From an uncultured Mediterraneibacter sp. (lineage in GTDB: Bacteria; Bacillota; Clostridia; Lachnospirales; Lachnospiraceae), in NCBI GenBank assembly GCA_934309345.1, contig CAKRDD010000013.1, forward strand, positions 24,641 through 88,640: DNA of 64,000 nt, written 5' to 3'. Under the pieces are notes generated by a model that did no database searches, had not been told where the DNA came from, and saw only the letters and a program-made list of their open reading frames with translations. This document shows positions 15,689 to 24,969 of the stretch, piece after piece. Positions within the stretch are counted from its first letter, which is position 1. Each line of letters begins with the position of its first letter. The position numbers were made by a program, and so were the translations under genes.

Positions 15689-17746
15689 TTACGGCATCAG
15701 TCTCAGCGCTTCCACCGGTTTCAGCACGATCGCAGAATGAGATCCCATATTCAGGACAATCTCTCCATCTTGTACGATATACTCGTCATATTCTGTCGTA
15801 TAACCGTTTTCATAAGAGTAGATCAGTCGTTTCATCCGTCCTTCCATCTCTACACCCGCATACCATACCGGTACGGTCACTGTACGAAGTTCGTCACTGT
15901 TATTCACAACGACTACAACCTGTTCATCCGCCTCAAATCTTCCATAGGCCAGCAGATTTTCATCAGACGTCAGCAGCTTGATAGAACCCTTTTTCAACGG
16001 CTTCTCTTCCTTGTGGATACGGATGACTTCTTTGTGGAATGCCTGAAGTTCCTTGTCTTCGTTTCCCCATGGGAAAGTTCTCCGGTTATCCGGGTCGGTG
16101 AATCCACAAAGTCCTGCCTCATCACCATAATAAATCGTCGGCGCACCGATCCAGGTCATCTGCATAATAACCGCTTCTCGTAAGATTGCCTTATTCACAT
16201 CCTTTTCAGCTGCTTCTGTTCCAAGCTGTGCCACACGTCCTGCCTTGTGGTTTGTACGTGTCAGGAAACGAGAATGATCATGGTTTGAAAGTTCATTCAT
16301 TGCCACCTGAAGAGATGGTGTCAGCATACTTGCCATAAAATGGCGCATTGCTCCGACAAAGTTATCCGCATTTCCACACAGATCCGGACGGTATTCATCA
16401 CTATGCTTCTCCATACCTGTCAAAAACCAGGTCAGCGGTTCCATAAATGCGTCATAATTCATAACGCTGTCCCACTCATCTCCCTGAAGCCAATCCTGCG
16501 GATCTCCATAATGTTCTGCCAATATAATTGCATCCGGATTCGCATCTTTGACTTCCTTTCGGAATCTCTTCCAGAAGATATGGTTGTATTCATTACTGAA
16601 TCCAAGGTCCGCTGCAACATCAAGACGCCATCCATCTACGTTATACGGCGGTGATACCCATTTTCTTCCGATATCCATAATGTACTGCTCAAGCTGTGGA
16701 GAATCCTCATAATCGAGCTTTGGCAGTGTATCATGTCCCCACCAGCCATCATATGTTCCGTTATAAGGCCAGAGTTCATTTCTCGCATCATGGAACAGGA
16801 AAAAGCTGTTATATGGACTTTCTTTACTCACATACGCTCCCTTCGGATAATCCGGCTGCGGCTCATAGATACGTTCTCTATCCATCCATTTGTTAAAAGA
16901 GCCACAATGATTGAATACACCATCCAGAATCACACGCATTCCACGCTTATGCATCTCTTCTACCAGTTTGATAAACAACTGATTACTTGCCTCAAGATTG
17001 CGGATATCTCCTGTGCGCTGCTGATACTTTGTCGCATGGATATTATCCTTTGCACCTGCCGGAAGTACTTCTCCGTCATCCACAACAATCTTTCCGTAAT
17101 GCGGATCTATGTAATCATAATCCTGAATATCATACTTATGATTCGATGGAGAAACGAACAATGGATTGAAATAAATAACTTCAACCCCAAGATCCTGCAG
17201 ATAATCCAGCTTATCTAAAACACCCTGTAAATCTCCGCCGTAAAAATTACGGATATCCATTGCTTCCGGTGCCTGATTCCAGTCCTTTACCTTGCGGCTT
17301 GGTGCCCCAATATAAATATATTCGTTATCCTCCACATCATTTGTCGGATCTCCATTATAAAAACGATCAACGAAGATCTGGTACATCACAGCGCCTTTCG
17401 CCCACTCGGGTGTCTTAAATCCCGGCGAAATAATAAAGTCATAATAGTTTTCTTTCCGCTCAGTTATACCATACCTACTATAAAAACAGATCTCCGCTCC
17501 CTGCTTGATCTCGAAACAATATCTTAAGATATCCTCGCCAAGCTGATACTCGATCTCGTAGAAGTCAAATTCACCATTCGTACATGTCTTCCACATAGGA
17601 TACTCCTGTTCTCCGATGTGAAGTTTCACTTCATCAACATCATTGTGTGCCGTACGAAATCGCAACACTACTTTTTCATTTATCTCAGGCTCTGCCGGAC
17701 AGACATAATCACCTGTACCGTCACAAAACAGTGCTTCTCTATTCAC
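15689..17746 (-). CDS. GH13 alpha-glycosidase (neopullulanase / cyclomaltodextrinase type)
   Basis: 685 residues: an N-terminal beta-sandwich like CBM34 (about 1-110), a GH13 catalytic barrel (about 115-600) and a C-terminal beta domain. Conserved regions include DGVFNHCG, DGWRLDVAAD with nucleophile Asp376, ILAEHYG with acid/base Glu411, and LSNHDHSRF with Asp490. There is no signal peptide, so it probably acts on imported maltodextrins or cyclodextrins in the cytosol. Substrate is inferred from the domain layout. Start is GTG at 17746 with AAAGGAGG 8 bases upstream. No sugar transporter adjoins it. Confidence 0.9.
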   Translation of the reverse strand: MNREALFCDGTGDYVCPAEPEINEKVVLRFRTAHNDVDEVKLHIGEQEYPMWKTCTNGEFDFYEIEYQLGEDILRYCFEIKQGAEICFYSRYGITERKENYYDFIISPGFKTPEWAKGAVMYQIFVDRFYNGDPTNDVEDNEYIYIGAPSRKVKDWNQAPEAMDIRNFYGGDLQGVLDKLDYLQDLGVEVIYFNPLFVSPSNHKYDIQDYDYIDPHYGKIVVDDGEVLPAGAKDNIHATKYQQRTGDIRNLEASNQLFIKLVEEMHKRGMRVILDGVFNHCGSFNKWMDRERIYEPQPDYPKGAYVSKESPYNSFFLFHDARNELWPYNGTYDGWWGHDTLPKLDYEDSPQLEQYIMDIGRKWVSPPYNVDGWRLDVAADLGFSNEYNHIFWKRFRKEVKDANPDAIILAEHYGDPQDWLQGDEWDSVMNYDAFMEPLTWFLTGMEKHSDEYRPDLCGNADNFVGAMRHFMASMLTPSLQVAMNELSNHDHSRFLTRTNHKAGRVAQLGTEAAEKDVNKAILREAVIMQMTWIGAPTIYYGDEAGLCGFTDPDNRRTFPWGNEDKELQAFHKEVIRIHKEEKPLKKGSIKLLTSDENLLAYGRFEADEQVVVVVNNSDELRTVTVPVWYAGVEMEGRMKRLIYSYENGYTTEYDEYIVQDGEIVLNMGSHSAIVLKPVEALRLMP

Positions 17747-17799
17747 CTGTTTAGCCTCCTTTAACTCAATTCTTAAAACTATTCTAAAATAGAACCAAA

Positions 17800-17841
17800 A
17801 TACCCCCGGCCAACACGGGATTGCCCGCCGGCAGAGGGTAT
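17800..17841 (-). terminator. ftsH terminator
   Basis: Minus strand: ATACCCTCTGCCGGC pairs with GCCGGGGGTAT (bulged), followed by TTTTGG. It is 36 bases past the ftsH stop and closes the spoIIE-tilS-hpt-ftsH unit. Confidence 0.75.
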
Positions 17842-17876
17842 CTTATCCTAAATACATATAATCAATATACTGACTA

Positions 17877-19715
17877 TTATCCTTCAACCTCACTGTCTGC
17901 AAACAGTGCTTCGAATTCATTTCTTGTTATCTTTTCCTTCTCAAGGAGCAGTTGTGCACACTTCTCGAGTACCGGATGATACTCCTGAATAAGTGCACGT
18001 GCTTTCAGATAACACTCATCAATAATACGTTTCACTTCTTCATCGATCGTTCCGGCCACTTTTTCGCCATACCCTCTCGATGTATGACCGAAATCACGTC
18101 CAATGAATACTTCATCGCTGTCGTTATCATAATTGATCAGCCCCAGTCTTTCAGACATACCGAACTTCGTGATCATTGATTTGGCAATCGCTGTTGCCTG
18201 CTTGATATCCTGGGAAGCTCCTGTTGTGATATCATCAAAAATCTCTTCCTCAGCAACACGTCCTCCGAGAGAAACTGTGATTTCCTGAAGCATATGTCCC
18301 TTTGTATTGAACATATCATCCTTCTCCGGAAGCGGCATCGTATATCCGCCGGCTCCACCCGTCGGAATGATGGATACGCTGTAAACCGGTCCCACATCCG
18401 GAAGTAGATGGAACAAGATCGCGTGTCCGGCTTCATGATAAGCTGTGATCCTGCGTTCCTTCTCAGAAACGATACGGCTCTTCTTCTCCGGACCGATTCC
18501 GACCTTCACAAATGCGTGACGGATATCAGACTGCTGAATGTACACCCGGTTCTCCTTCGCTGCCAGAATTGCAGCCTCATTGAGAAGATTCTCAAGATCT
18601 GCTCCTGAAAATCCTGCCGTTGTCTGGGCAATCTGCTTCAGATCCACATCATCTCCAAGCGGCTTATTTCTCGCATGAACTTTCAGGATCTCTTCTCTTC
18701 CGCCTACATCCGGACGTCCGACAATAACATCACGGTCAAATCTTCCCGGTCTTAAAATTGCAGGATCCAGAATATCCTTACGGTTTGTCGCTGCCATTAC
18801 GATAATGCCTTCATTTACGCCAAACCCATCCATCTCCACAAGGAGCTGGTTCAGGGTCTGCTCACGCTCATCATGACCACCGCCAAGACCGCTTCCACGG
18901 CGTCTTGCGACTGCATCGATCTCATCAATAAATATGATACATGGTGCGTTCTTCTTCGCATCCTGGAACAGATCACGGACCCGGGAAGCTCCCACACCGA
19001 CAAACATCTCAACAAAATCTGAACCTGAAATGCTGAAAAACGGTACTCCTGCCTCACCGGCTACAGCCTTTGCAAGAAGTGTCTTACCGGTTCCCGGAGG
19101 TCCTTCTAAAAGAACACCTTTCGGGATACGTGCTCCAACCTGGATGTATTTCTTCGGTGTTTTCAGAAAATCTACGATTTCTTCCAGTTCTTCCTTCTCT
19201 TCCCTCAATCCTGCAACATCCTGAAATGTAACCTTGATCTCATTCTTCGTGCTCATCTTTGCGCGGCTCTTTCCAAAGTTCATCGCCTTAGAATTCCCCC
19301 CGCCATTCTGACGGCTCATCAGAAAGAAGATCAGGAATACGCCGCCAAGTGTGATCAGCATCGGAACTACAACTGTTGTCAACATGGAATCCTTCGGTAC
19401 ATCCGAAAGTCTGTACTCCACCTGATTCTCTGTCAGAAGCTTCTCTACCTGCTCAACATCTGACACATTCACTTTCCTTGTATTGCCATCATCTTTCAAT
19501 GTAACAGAAACGGTTCCTGTCGGAACTGCACTGTTCTGATTAATGTAAACATCAGAAACATTTTTTTCCTGTACTGCAGAGACAAAGGAGGTATATGTCA
19601 TCTCCTGCTGATGCATCTGAAGCTGGTTCGCCATCCACAGAACCACAACAAGGATCACAACAAAACTGATGATCGTTGCCCCACTCAGACCTCTGCTTTT
19701 TCTGTCATTATTCAA
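17877..19715 (-). CDS. ftsH: ATP-dependent zinc metalloprotease FtsH
   Basis: 612 residues: TM1 about 14-29, an external domain, TM2 about 111-132, an AAA module with Walker A GPPGTGKT (205-212), Walker B IIFIDEID (260-267), and the second region of homology AATNRKDILDPAILRPGRFDR. The zinc protease domain has HEAGH (427-431). It is a membrane-bound hexamer that degrades misfolded or regulatory membrane and cytosolic proteins and is needed for sporulation in Bacillus. Start is TTG at 19715, 18 bases after hpt, with AAAGGAAG upstream. The tilS-hpt-ftsH order matches Bacillus. Confidence 0.96.
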   Translation of the reverse strand: MNNDRKSRGLSGATIISFVVILVVVLWMANQLQMHQQEMTYTSFVSAVQEKNVSDVYINQNSAVPTGTVSVTLKDDGNTRKVNVSDVEQVEKLLTENQVEYRLSDVPKDSMLTTVVVPMLITLGGVFLIFFLMSRQNGGGNSKAMNFGKSRAKMSTKNEIKVTFQDVAGLREEKEELEEIVDFLKTPKKYIQVGARIPKGVLLEGPPGTGKTLLAKAVAGEAGVPFFSISGSDFVEMFVGVGASRVRDLFQDAKKNAPCIIFIDEIDAVARRRGSGLGGGHDEREQTLNQLLVEMDGFGVNEGIIVMAATNRKDILDPAILRPGRFDRDVIVGRPDVGGREEILKVHARNKPLGDDVDLKQIAQTTAGFSGADLENLLNEAAILAAKENRVYIQQSDIRHAFVKVGIGPEKKSRIVSEKERRITAYHEAGHAILFHLLPDVGPVYSVSIIPTGGAGGYTMPLPEKDDMFNTKGHMLQEITVSLGGRVAEEEIFDDITTGASQDIKQATAIAKSMITKFGMSERLGLINYDNDSDEVFIGRDFGHTSRGYGEKVAGTIDEEVKRIIDECYLKARALIQEYHPVLEKCAQLLLEKEKITRNEFEALFADSEVEG

Positions 19716-19733
19716 TTTATTATTGCTTCCTTT

Positions 19734-20261
19734 CTATTCTGTGACTTCTACTACTCCGATGTATGGAAGATTTCTATACTTCTGTGCATAATCCAGTCCG
19801 TATCCAACTACGAACTCGTCCGGAATCTCAAATCCTGTCCAGTCTACATGCACATCTTTCACGCGGCGATCTGGTTTATCAAGCAGTGTGCACAGACGGA
19901 GACTTGCCGGCTTTCTCTGACGAAGTACGTCCATCAGATAATACAGTGTATTACCGGAGTCAATGATATCCTCCACGATCAATACTTCTTTATTCTCAAT
20001 AGACTCATCCAGATCCTTCGCAAGTCTTACAACACCACTGGACTTTGTTCCGTCTCCATAGCTTCCAACACACATAAAGTCCATAGATACCGGAACTGTG
20101 ATTCTCTTTGCAAGTTCGCACATAAAGAATACTCCACCTTTCAGAACACAGATCAGATGGATCTGCTTTCCTTCATACTCTTTACTGATCTTTTCTCCGA
20201 GTTCACGGATTCTTGCATCTACTTCTTCCTCTGAAATTAACACTTTAATCTTCTCAGCCAT
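19734..20261 (-). CDS. hpt: Hypoxanthine phosphoribosyltransferase
   Basis: 175 residues with the type I PRTase fold. The PRPP loop VLIVEDIIDSGNTL is clear, and LICVLKGGVFFMCELAKRI and DFMCVGSYGDGTKSSG also match. It salvages hypoxanthine (and guanine) to IMP/GMP. Its GGAGG site lies inside the end of tilS, so translation is coupled. Its place between tilS and ftsH is conserved across Firmicutes. Confidence 0.95.
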   Translation of the reverse strand: MAEKIKVLISEEEVDARIRELGEKISKEYEGKQIHLICVLKGGVFFMCELAKRITVPVSMDFMCVGSYGDGTKSSGVVRLAKDLDESIENKEVLIVEDIIDSGNTLYYLMDVLRQRKPASLRLCTLLDKPDRRVKDVHVDWTGFEIPDEFVVGYGLDYAQKYRNLPYIGVVEVTE

Positions 20262-20265
20262 TGTT

Positions 20266-21714
20266 CTATTCCTCCATAATCTTTATCTTAAGAATCTTTT
20301 TCGTCTGGTCTCCCACCTGGTAGTACGAACTCATCCTTCTGCCTGGAATCCATACGATGTGGCTTTCCTCTGCGATCAGAAGCTGTCTGTCCCGTTCTTC
20401 TTGCGGAATCTTCTCATCAATAAAGTAACTTTTCAGCTTCTTTTTCTTTCCTTCCCCGTCAATTGTAAAATAATCTCCGGGTTGTCTGTATCTCACACAG
20501 AGACTGCTTTTTATTATATCATAATCAAAGCATTTCGTGTAGCTTTTTTGTGGTATCTCTTTTGCTGAATTCTTCTCATTTTCATCGCTGATCGTACAGC
20601 AGATTTTCAAATTTGTTCCCGGAATCTGTGTTTCTCCCGGAATCTGAAGCCACAGAACAGAATCCCTCTCTTCTTTTCTTTTTTCTTTCTGATGTACAGA
20701 TGTGACTTTCTTATCATCCTTTGTAAGCAGAACTCCCTCATACATTCTTTTGGCTGTAATACTATATGGAAGATCGATCTGTCGTCCAGTCTGCCGTTCA
20801 AACAGTTGCAGTACCGCCAGGATATGCCTGCTTTCAATATCTTTCTGTGCCCCTGCCACTTCACTTACTGATCTTTGGATCAGGAATTTCTTTATCACAG
20901 GGTCAAGGTATTTCATTTCTTCTGCCTTGAGAAATATTTCTTTCCCGCTTTGAAGTCCGTCTGTCTGTTCTGCACAGATATTCCATGCCTGATCTGTCTG
21001 TTTTTCCAGATATTCATAGATTTCTTCTGCCTGTTCACTGAGCTTCACAAAATGTTCTACCGCCCTTGTATTAACCTGTTCTTCTAACACCGGAATGATA
21101 TGATGGCGGATCCGGTTCCTTGTGTATTCATCTTCCTGATTCGTTTCGTCAACGCAATATCTGATTCCACAATCTTTCAACCACTGTTCAATCTCTTCTC
21201 TGGACAATTCCAAAAGTGGGCGAATCCATTTTCCATACACAGGTCTTATTCCACATAATCCACGAAGCCCGGTTCCTCTTGCCATATTAAGAAGCATTGT
21301 TTCTGCATTGTCATTACTATGATGCGCTGTTGCAATCTTTGTGCCTCCCTGCTCTTTGCAGAGTTGTTCAAATGCCTGTCTTCGCACATATCTGCCTGCT
21401 TCCTCCAATGATTCTTTCCGCTTTTTTGCAATTAATTCCACATTTTCATGAAATGCAAAAAAAGGAACCTGCATTTTATGACAAAGCATTTCCACATATG
21501 CCTCATCCTGTGCAGCCTCCTCCCCGCGCAGTTCATGATTCACATGGCAGACAAGCACCTGGAATCCCAGCTTTTCCTGCAATGAACAAAGTGCCATCAG
21601 CAGGCACACAGAGTCTGCGCCACCCGATACACCTATGACAATCCTGTCTCCTTTTTCTATCATATGATATTGTCTGATATAGTTTTCAATCTTTTCTAAT
21701 CTTTTATCCATCAT
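20266..21714 (-). CDS. tilS: tRNA(Ile)-lysidine synthetase
   Basis: 482 residues. The N-terminal PP-loop is SGGADS (30-35), with VCHVNHELRGEEAAQDE, IATAHHSNDNAETMLLNMARGTGLRGL, and the C-terminal TilS domain RYRQPGDYF...KSYFIDEKIPQEERDRQLLIAEESHIVWIPGRR. It converts the wobble cytidine of the AUA-reading tRNA(Ile) to lysidine. The first two codons are both Met; either could be the start. Last residues overlap the hpt ribosome site. Confidence 0.96.
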   Translation of the reverse strand: MMDKRLEKIENYIRQYHMIEKGDRIVIGVSGGADSVCLLMALCSLQEKLGFQVLVCHVNHELRGEEAAQDEAYVEMLCHKMQVPFFAFHENVELIAKKRKESLEEAGRYVRRQAFEQLCKEQGGTKIATAHHSNDNAETMLLNMARGTGLRGLCGIRPVYGKWIRPLLELSREEIEQWLKDCGIRYCVDETNQEDEYTRNRIRHHIIPVLEEQVNTRAVEHFVKLSEQAEEIYEYLEKQTDQAWNICAEQTDGLQSGKEIFLKAEEMKYLDPVIKKFLIQRSVSEVAGAQKDIESRHILAVLQLFERQTGRQIDLPYSITAKRMYEGVLLTKDDKKVTSVHQKEKRKEERDSVLWLQIPGETQIPGTNLKICCTISDENEKNSAKEIPQKSYTKCFDYDIIKSSLCVRYRQPGDYFTIDGEGKKKKLKSYFIDEKIPQEERDRQLLIAEESHIVWIPGRRMSSYYQVGDQTKKILKIKIMEE

Positions 21715-21753
21715 ATCTCAACTATACGTTAACGGTTACTTCTATGTCAATGA

Positions 21754-23157
21754 CTACTTTCTGCATTTCCACAAAGCTGCAACCAAAACTGACATATCAT
21801 CCTCCGGTTCTTTTCCTGTCCAGTTAAGTACCTGCTGTAAAATATGTCTGGCCAGTTCCTTTGGGTTTCGTATTTCCGTCCCTTTTATGATTGTTTCAAG
21901 AAGGAAGTCCTGTTCTCCCACCGGAAGTGCATCCAGCACTCCATCTGTCAACATGATCACATACGTCCCATCCGTTAACTGCCGTTTCACTGAATCTATT
22001 TCAAGTGAATTCATCACCCCGATTGGTAGACTTGTCGACGTCAGATGCTCAATCTGATCCTTTCTTCGAATGAAAGTTGAGGATGCGCCTGCCTTGATCA
22101 ATTCGCATTCCCCTGTATACAGATCAAACACTGTAAGGTCGATCGTAGAGTAATGGATTTCTTCTCTTCCGCAGACCAGTGTTGTATTGATCATCTGGAT
22201 CGCAGTCTTTTCCGGGAAACCTGCTTCCAGAAGTTCTTCAAGAAGTTCTATCACAAGTGTGCTTTCCCGGCAGGCAGCCTGCCCACATCCCATACCATCT
22301 GACAACGCAACTCCCCTTTTACCACCCGGAAGATCCATCATCGTGAAACTGTCCCCTGAAATATCACTGCAGCCTTTCCCGATCCTTGCTATTCCGGACA
22401 TTGTGTAATAGGATGGTCCTTCTCGGAAGACCACTGTTGTATAATCCGCTCCGATCAGCTGCGTCCCTTCTTTTCCCGGAATCAATCTTCTTCCTGTCAG
22501 ATTACTCAGAGTCCCTGCCAGACTTTTTACCGGAATCTTTTCCGCTTTCCAGGTACGCATCGTCAGATGCAATTCATATTTTCCTTCTCCATTCACCAGA
22601 AAATGCATGGAAAGTACACGTATTCCTTTCCTTTTTAATTGAGACAGGATCCGTTTCCCCAGTCTTTCATCTGTAAATATGCTGTCTTCCAGATTTTTCG
22701 CCACATTTTGCAGCATATCTGCAAATAGATCAAGCTGGGCTGCACACCCTTCCCGGCTGCGTGCGATACGATTGATCCAGATCATATTTTGTCTTGCTTC
22801 GTGAAAACTGTCAAGCATCCCCCGATAAAACCTCGGAGCCATAATGCAGCGCTGCATCAGTTTTCTTTTTGTCTCTGCATCCAGTTCATTTCCATACTGA
22901 TCTACTGCTGCAAGAATCTCGTATCCCATCTGATACATCTGAATATAATTTTCGCCCCAGCACCAACTGTTTTTCTCACATTTTTCACACACTTCTTCTC
23001 TTACGCAGGCAAACATTTCATCAATCTCTTCTTCTGAAAACGTCTGCTTTTTTTCTTCTAATTTCAAAAATGTTTTCGCTAACTGTTTTAATGAAACTGC
23101 AAACTTATCAATCTGTTCCACATATGGACTACTATGTAATACCTGTCCATTTTCCAT
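21754..23157 (-). CDS. spoIIE: SpoIIE-type PP2C serine phosphatase lacking the membrane domain
   Basis: 467 residues. The N-terminal half matches the regulatory region between the membrane segments and phosphatase of SpoIIE (Cys-rich CEKCEKNSWCWGENY, QMGYEILAAVDQYGNELDAETKRKLMQRCIMAPRF). The C-terminal half is the PP2C domain (SGDSF, LSDGMGCGQAA, LTDGVLD, DDMSVLVA). Full SpoIIE proteins have about 10 TM helices before this; none is present here, and the gene begins right after a dispersed repeat. SpoIIE dephosphorylates SpoIIAA to activate sigma F in the forespore. Position next to divIC and tilS is as in Bacillus. ATG 23157 is preferred over 23163 because GAGGGGGG is too near the latter. Confidence 0.88.
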   Translation of the reverse strand: MENGQVLHSSPYVEQIDKFAVSLKQLAKTFLKLEEKKQTFSEEEIDEMFACVREEVCEKCEKNSWCWGENYIQMYQMGYEILAAVDQYGNELDAETKRKLMQRCIMAPRFYRGMLDSFHEARQNMIWINRIARSREGCAAQLDLFADMLQNVAKNLEDSIFTDERLGKRILSQLKRKGIRVLSMHFLVNGEGKYELHLTMRTWKAEKIPVKSLAGTLSNLTGRRLIPGKEGTQLIGADYTTVVFREGPSYYTMSGIARIGKGCSDISGDSFTMMDLPGGKRGVALSDGMGCGQAACRESTLVIELLEELLEAGFPEKTAIQMINTTLVCGREEIHYSTIDLTVFDLYTGECELIKAGASSTFIRRKDQIEHLTSTSLPIGVMNSLEIDSVKRQLTDGTYVIMLTDGVLDALPVGEQDFLLETIIKGTEIRNPKELARHILQQVLNWTGKEPEDDMSVLVAALWKCRK

Positions 23158-23183
23158 TTCCATCCCCCCTCGTTACTCAACTG

Positions 23184-23279
23184 TGAGAAACACACTCCGC
23201 GAGTTTCTCAAGTTATCGCGACAGTCGCCAAGGTCTCGTGCAAGCACGGACTTTGGCTCGTTGTTCGCGTAAAAGAAAA
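23184..23279 (-). repeat. Structured dispersed repeat, copy B (spoIIE leader)
   Basis: It matches 9303-9398 with about 8 differences. The stem-closing pair changes in both arms (CGCGACA / TGTTCGCG here versus CGCGGCA / TGCTCGCG), a compensatory exchange. It starts in the T-tract of the divIC terminator and ends about 26 bases before the spoIIE start. Confidence 0.8.
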
Positions 23280-23308
23280 ACTCCAGGAGAACTTTCTCTC
23301 CCGGAGTT
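23279..23308 (-). terminator. divIC terminator
   Basis: Minus strand: AACTCCGGGAGAG / CTCCTGGAGTT stem followed by TTTTCTTTT; 57 bases after the divIC stop. Confidence 0.85.
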
Positions 23309-23364
23309 ATCTTTCGTAAAATTCTGTATCCGTCTCTCACTGACTTTGCAGGTTCGGTTACTAT

Positions 23365-23697
23365 TCACTTGATTGGTTTAAATACGATTTCATTCGGATC
23401 AACAAGATTCAGCTTATCTTCTGCAATCTCTTTCATGTAATCATCTGTCTGTACATACTGCTCGTATTCTTTGATCTCTTCTGCTCTTGCCTGCTCACTT
23501 TTAATCTGTGTCTTCAGTTCTGCTTCCTGCTGTTTATACGCTGTATTCTTTGCATGAAGCTTTACTGCATTCACTCCCAGCACACCGGAAAGAAGACACA
23601 ATACTGACAAAATCATAAGAACGCTTCTTTTGTACGGACTCGGACGTCTCTGCTTTGTATGGCTGTGCCGTCCAGTCACTCTTTTTTTCTTTGCCAT
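23365..23697 (-). CDS. divIC: Septum formation initiator DivIC
   Basis: 110 residues: a short basic cytoplasmic N-terminus, one TM segment (about 27-47), then an extracytoplasmic coiled coil (KQQEAELKTQIKSEQARAEEIKEYEQY) and the typical ending YMKEIAEDKLNLVDPNEIVFKP. It acts with FtsL and DivIB in the divisome. Flanked by yabQ and spoIIE as in Bacillus. Confidence 0.9.
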   Translation of the reverse strand: MAKKKRVTGRHSHTKQRRPSPYKRSVLMILSVLCLLSGVLGVNAVKLHAKNTAYKQQEAELKTQIKSEQARAEEIKEYEQYVQTDDYMKEIAEDKLNLVDPNEIVFKPIK

Positions 23698-23797
23698 CTA
23701 AAATTCACCCTAAAATAATACACTCTTAACGTTACCGGGAAATCAATCCTGCCTTCACTGACAGAGTCCCCCTATAAACTTCCCAATTATCAATATT

Positions 23798-24127
23798 CTA
23801 TCTGTTTTTTCTAATATTTTCAAGGTTTTTCCTTGTTTTTTTGTGTATTTTTTCTCCAGATGAAATCAGCCTCTGAATAACGGCAACGCCAAACACAAGA
23901 CCTAGTAGAAAATACCATCTGATACTACCATACGTAGTTGCATATATCTGTGAGAAAATATATGCGCTCATGAATATCCAGTAGAACAGATCCTCAATTC
24001 CTTTCACCAGATTATTATGTATTATCATTTTCCTTAAAAAAATCAGGATCTCGTACCCTGCCCGGACATTCACACCCGTAAGACAGGCACAGAAGAAAAC
24101 AAGCAGTTCATTTTTTATGTTTAACAT
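23798..24127 (-). CDS. yabQ: Spore cortex protein YabQ
   Basis: 109 residues, membrane protein with several hydrophobic stretches (NELLVFFCACLTGV, LFYWIFMSAYIFSQIY, IRWYFLLGLVFGVAVIQRLI) and a basic C-terminal tail (KKTRKNLENIRKNR). It matches YabQ in size and in its place directly after yabP. In Bacillus it is needed for spore cortex formation. ATG follows GTGAGG. Gap to yabP 12 bases, so co-transcribed. Confidence 0.85.
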   Translation of the reverse strand: MLNIKNELLVFFCACLTGVNVRAGYEILIFLRKMIIHNNLVKGIEDLFYWIFMSAYIFSQIYATTYGSIRWYFLLGLVFGVAVIQRLISSGEKIHKKTRKNLENIRKNR

Positions 24128-24139
24128 CTTCTTTCTGCC

Positions 24140-24427
24140 TCACTTGAACATCTTTGTCCAAAAGCTTTCTTCCTGTTTCTTTGCCTGTGAAATATTAGAA
24201 TATGAAACACTGTCTATTGTTCCCGACAAATCTACTTCTCCCTTTTCCACACTGAGGCGGTTCACATGCAAGTCTGTTCCTTTTACTAACAACATTCCCT
24301 GCTCTGTTTCCAGAAGAATCTCATTCAAATCAAAAGACAGCACATCCAGAACACCTGTCACCATACTTGTCTTCCGATTATTAACCACCAGCTTATGAGC
24401 CTTTACAGGCTTTTGCTGTTCCTCCAT
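24140..24427 (-). CDS. yabP: Sporulation protein YabP
   Basis: 95 residues from ATG 24427 (AGGTG upstream). The core HKLVVNNRKTSMVTGVLDVLSFDLNEILLETEQGMLLVKGTDLHVNRLSVEKGEVDLSGTIDSVSYS is the YabP/YqfC fold. In Bacillus it is made under sigma E and contributes to cortex assembly together with YabQ. A terminator separates it from rqcP. Upstream, GAATAA and CATATATA about 15 bases apart (24505-24530) could be a weak sigma E-type promoter. Confidence 0.88.
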   Translation of the reverse strand: MEEQQKPVKAHKLVVNNRKTSMVTGVLDVLSFDLNEILLETEQGMLLVKGTDLHVNRLSVEKGEVDLSGTIDSVSYSNISQAKKQEESFWTKMFK

Positions 24428-24598
24428 CCGCTGCACCTCCCACTTCTCTGGCATACCCCGCAGTATATTACCGGAACCAGATAACGCTTCCCTGTACTTT
24501 TCTATATATATGTCAGAGCTTTTCTACTTATTCCTGACAGATAAGGGTTTTGTATGTGTGCGTTTAAAAATGCTCTATTATCTTATCGTGTAACACAC

Positions 24599-24645
24599 AG
24601 AAAGGCAGGGAATATCTCACTTTGTAAAATATTCCCTGCCTTTCT
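24599..24645 (-). terminator. Terminator after rqcP
   Basis: A perfect 17 bp stem (AGAAAGGCAGGGAATAT / ATATTCCCTGCCTTTCT) with a 13-base loop, between rqcP and yabP. The 250-base gap around it holds no gene. Confidence 0.85.
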
Positions 24646-24704
24646 AAGATTACTGAAAACAATAATCATTGATCGACTTATACATTCCTGTTGTCTGACA
24701 GACT

Positions 24705-24944
24705 TTACAGGTATTTGAACAAGTCCTTTGCTTCTTCTTTTTTTGTTGTCTCCTGCAGTTCAAGAACCTCAACCTTAACGGTTCTCGTTCCAAACTGAAT
24801 CTCGATCACATCTCCCGGCTTTACCTTCACAGATGCTTTCGCCGTCTTTCCATTCACCAGCACACGTCCTGCATCACAGGCTTCGTTTGCAACAGTTCTT
24901 CGCTTGATCAGACGGGAGACTTTTAAAAACTTATCCAGTCTCAT
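24705..24944 (-). CDS. rqcP: S4-domain RNA-binding protein RqcP (YabO/Hsp15 family)
   Basis: 79 residues, all S4 domain: MRLDKFLKVSRLIKRRTVANEACDAGRVLVNGKTAKASVKVKPGDVIEIQFG. In Bacillus, RqcP works with RqcH in ribosome-associated quality control, adding alanine tails to stalled peptides. It is 25 bases after the HU gene and on the same strand, so co-transcribed with it. Confidence 0.92.
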   Translation of the reverse strand: MRLDKFLKVSRLIKRRTVANEACDAGRVLVNGKTAKASVKVKPGDVIEIQFGTRTVKVEVLELQETTKKEEAKDLFKYL

Positions 24945-24969
24945 ATATTCTTCTACAAAATCCCCTGAA

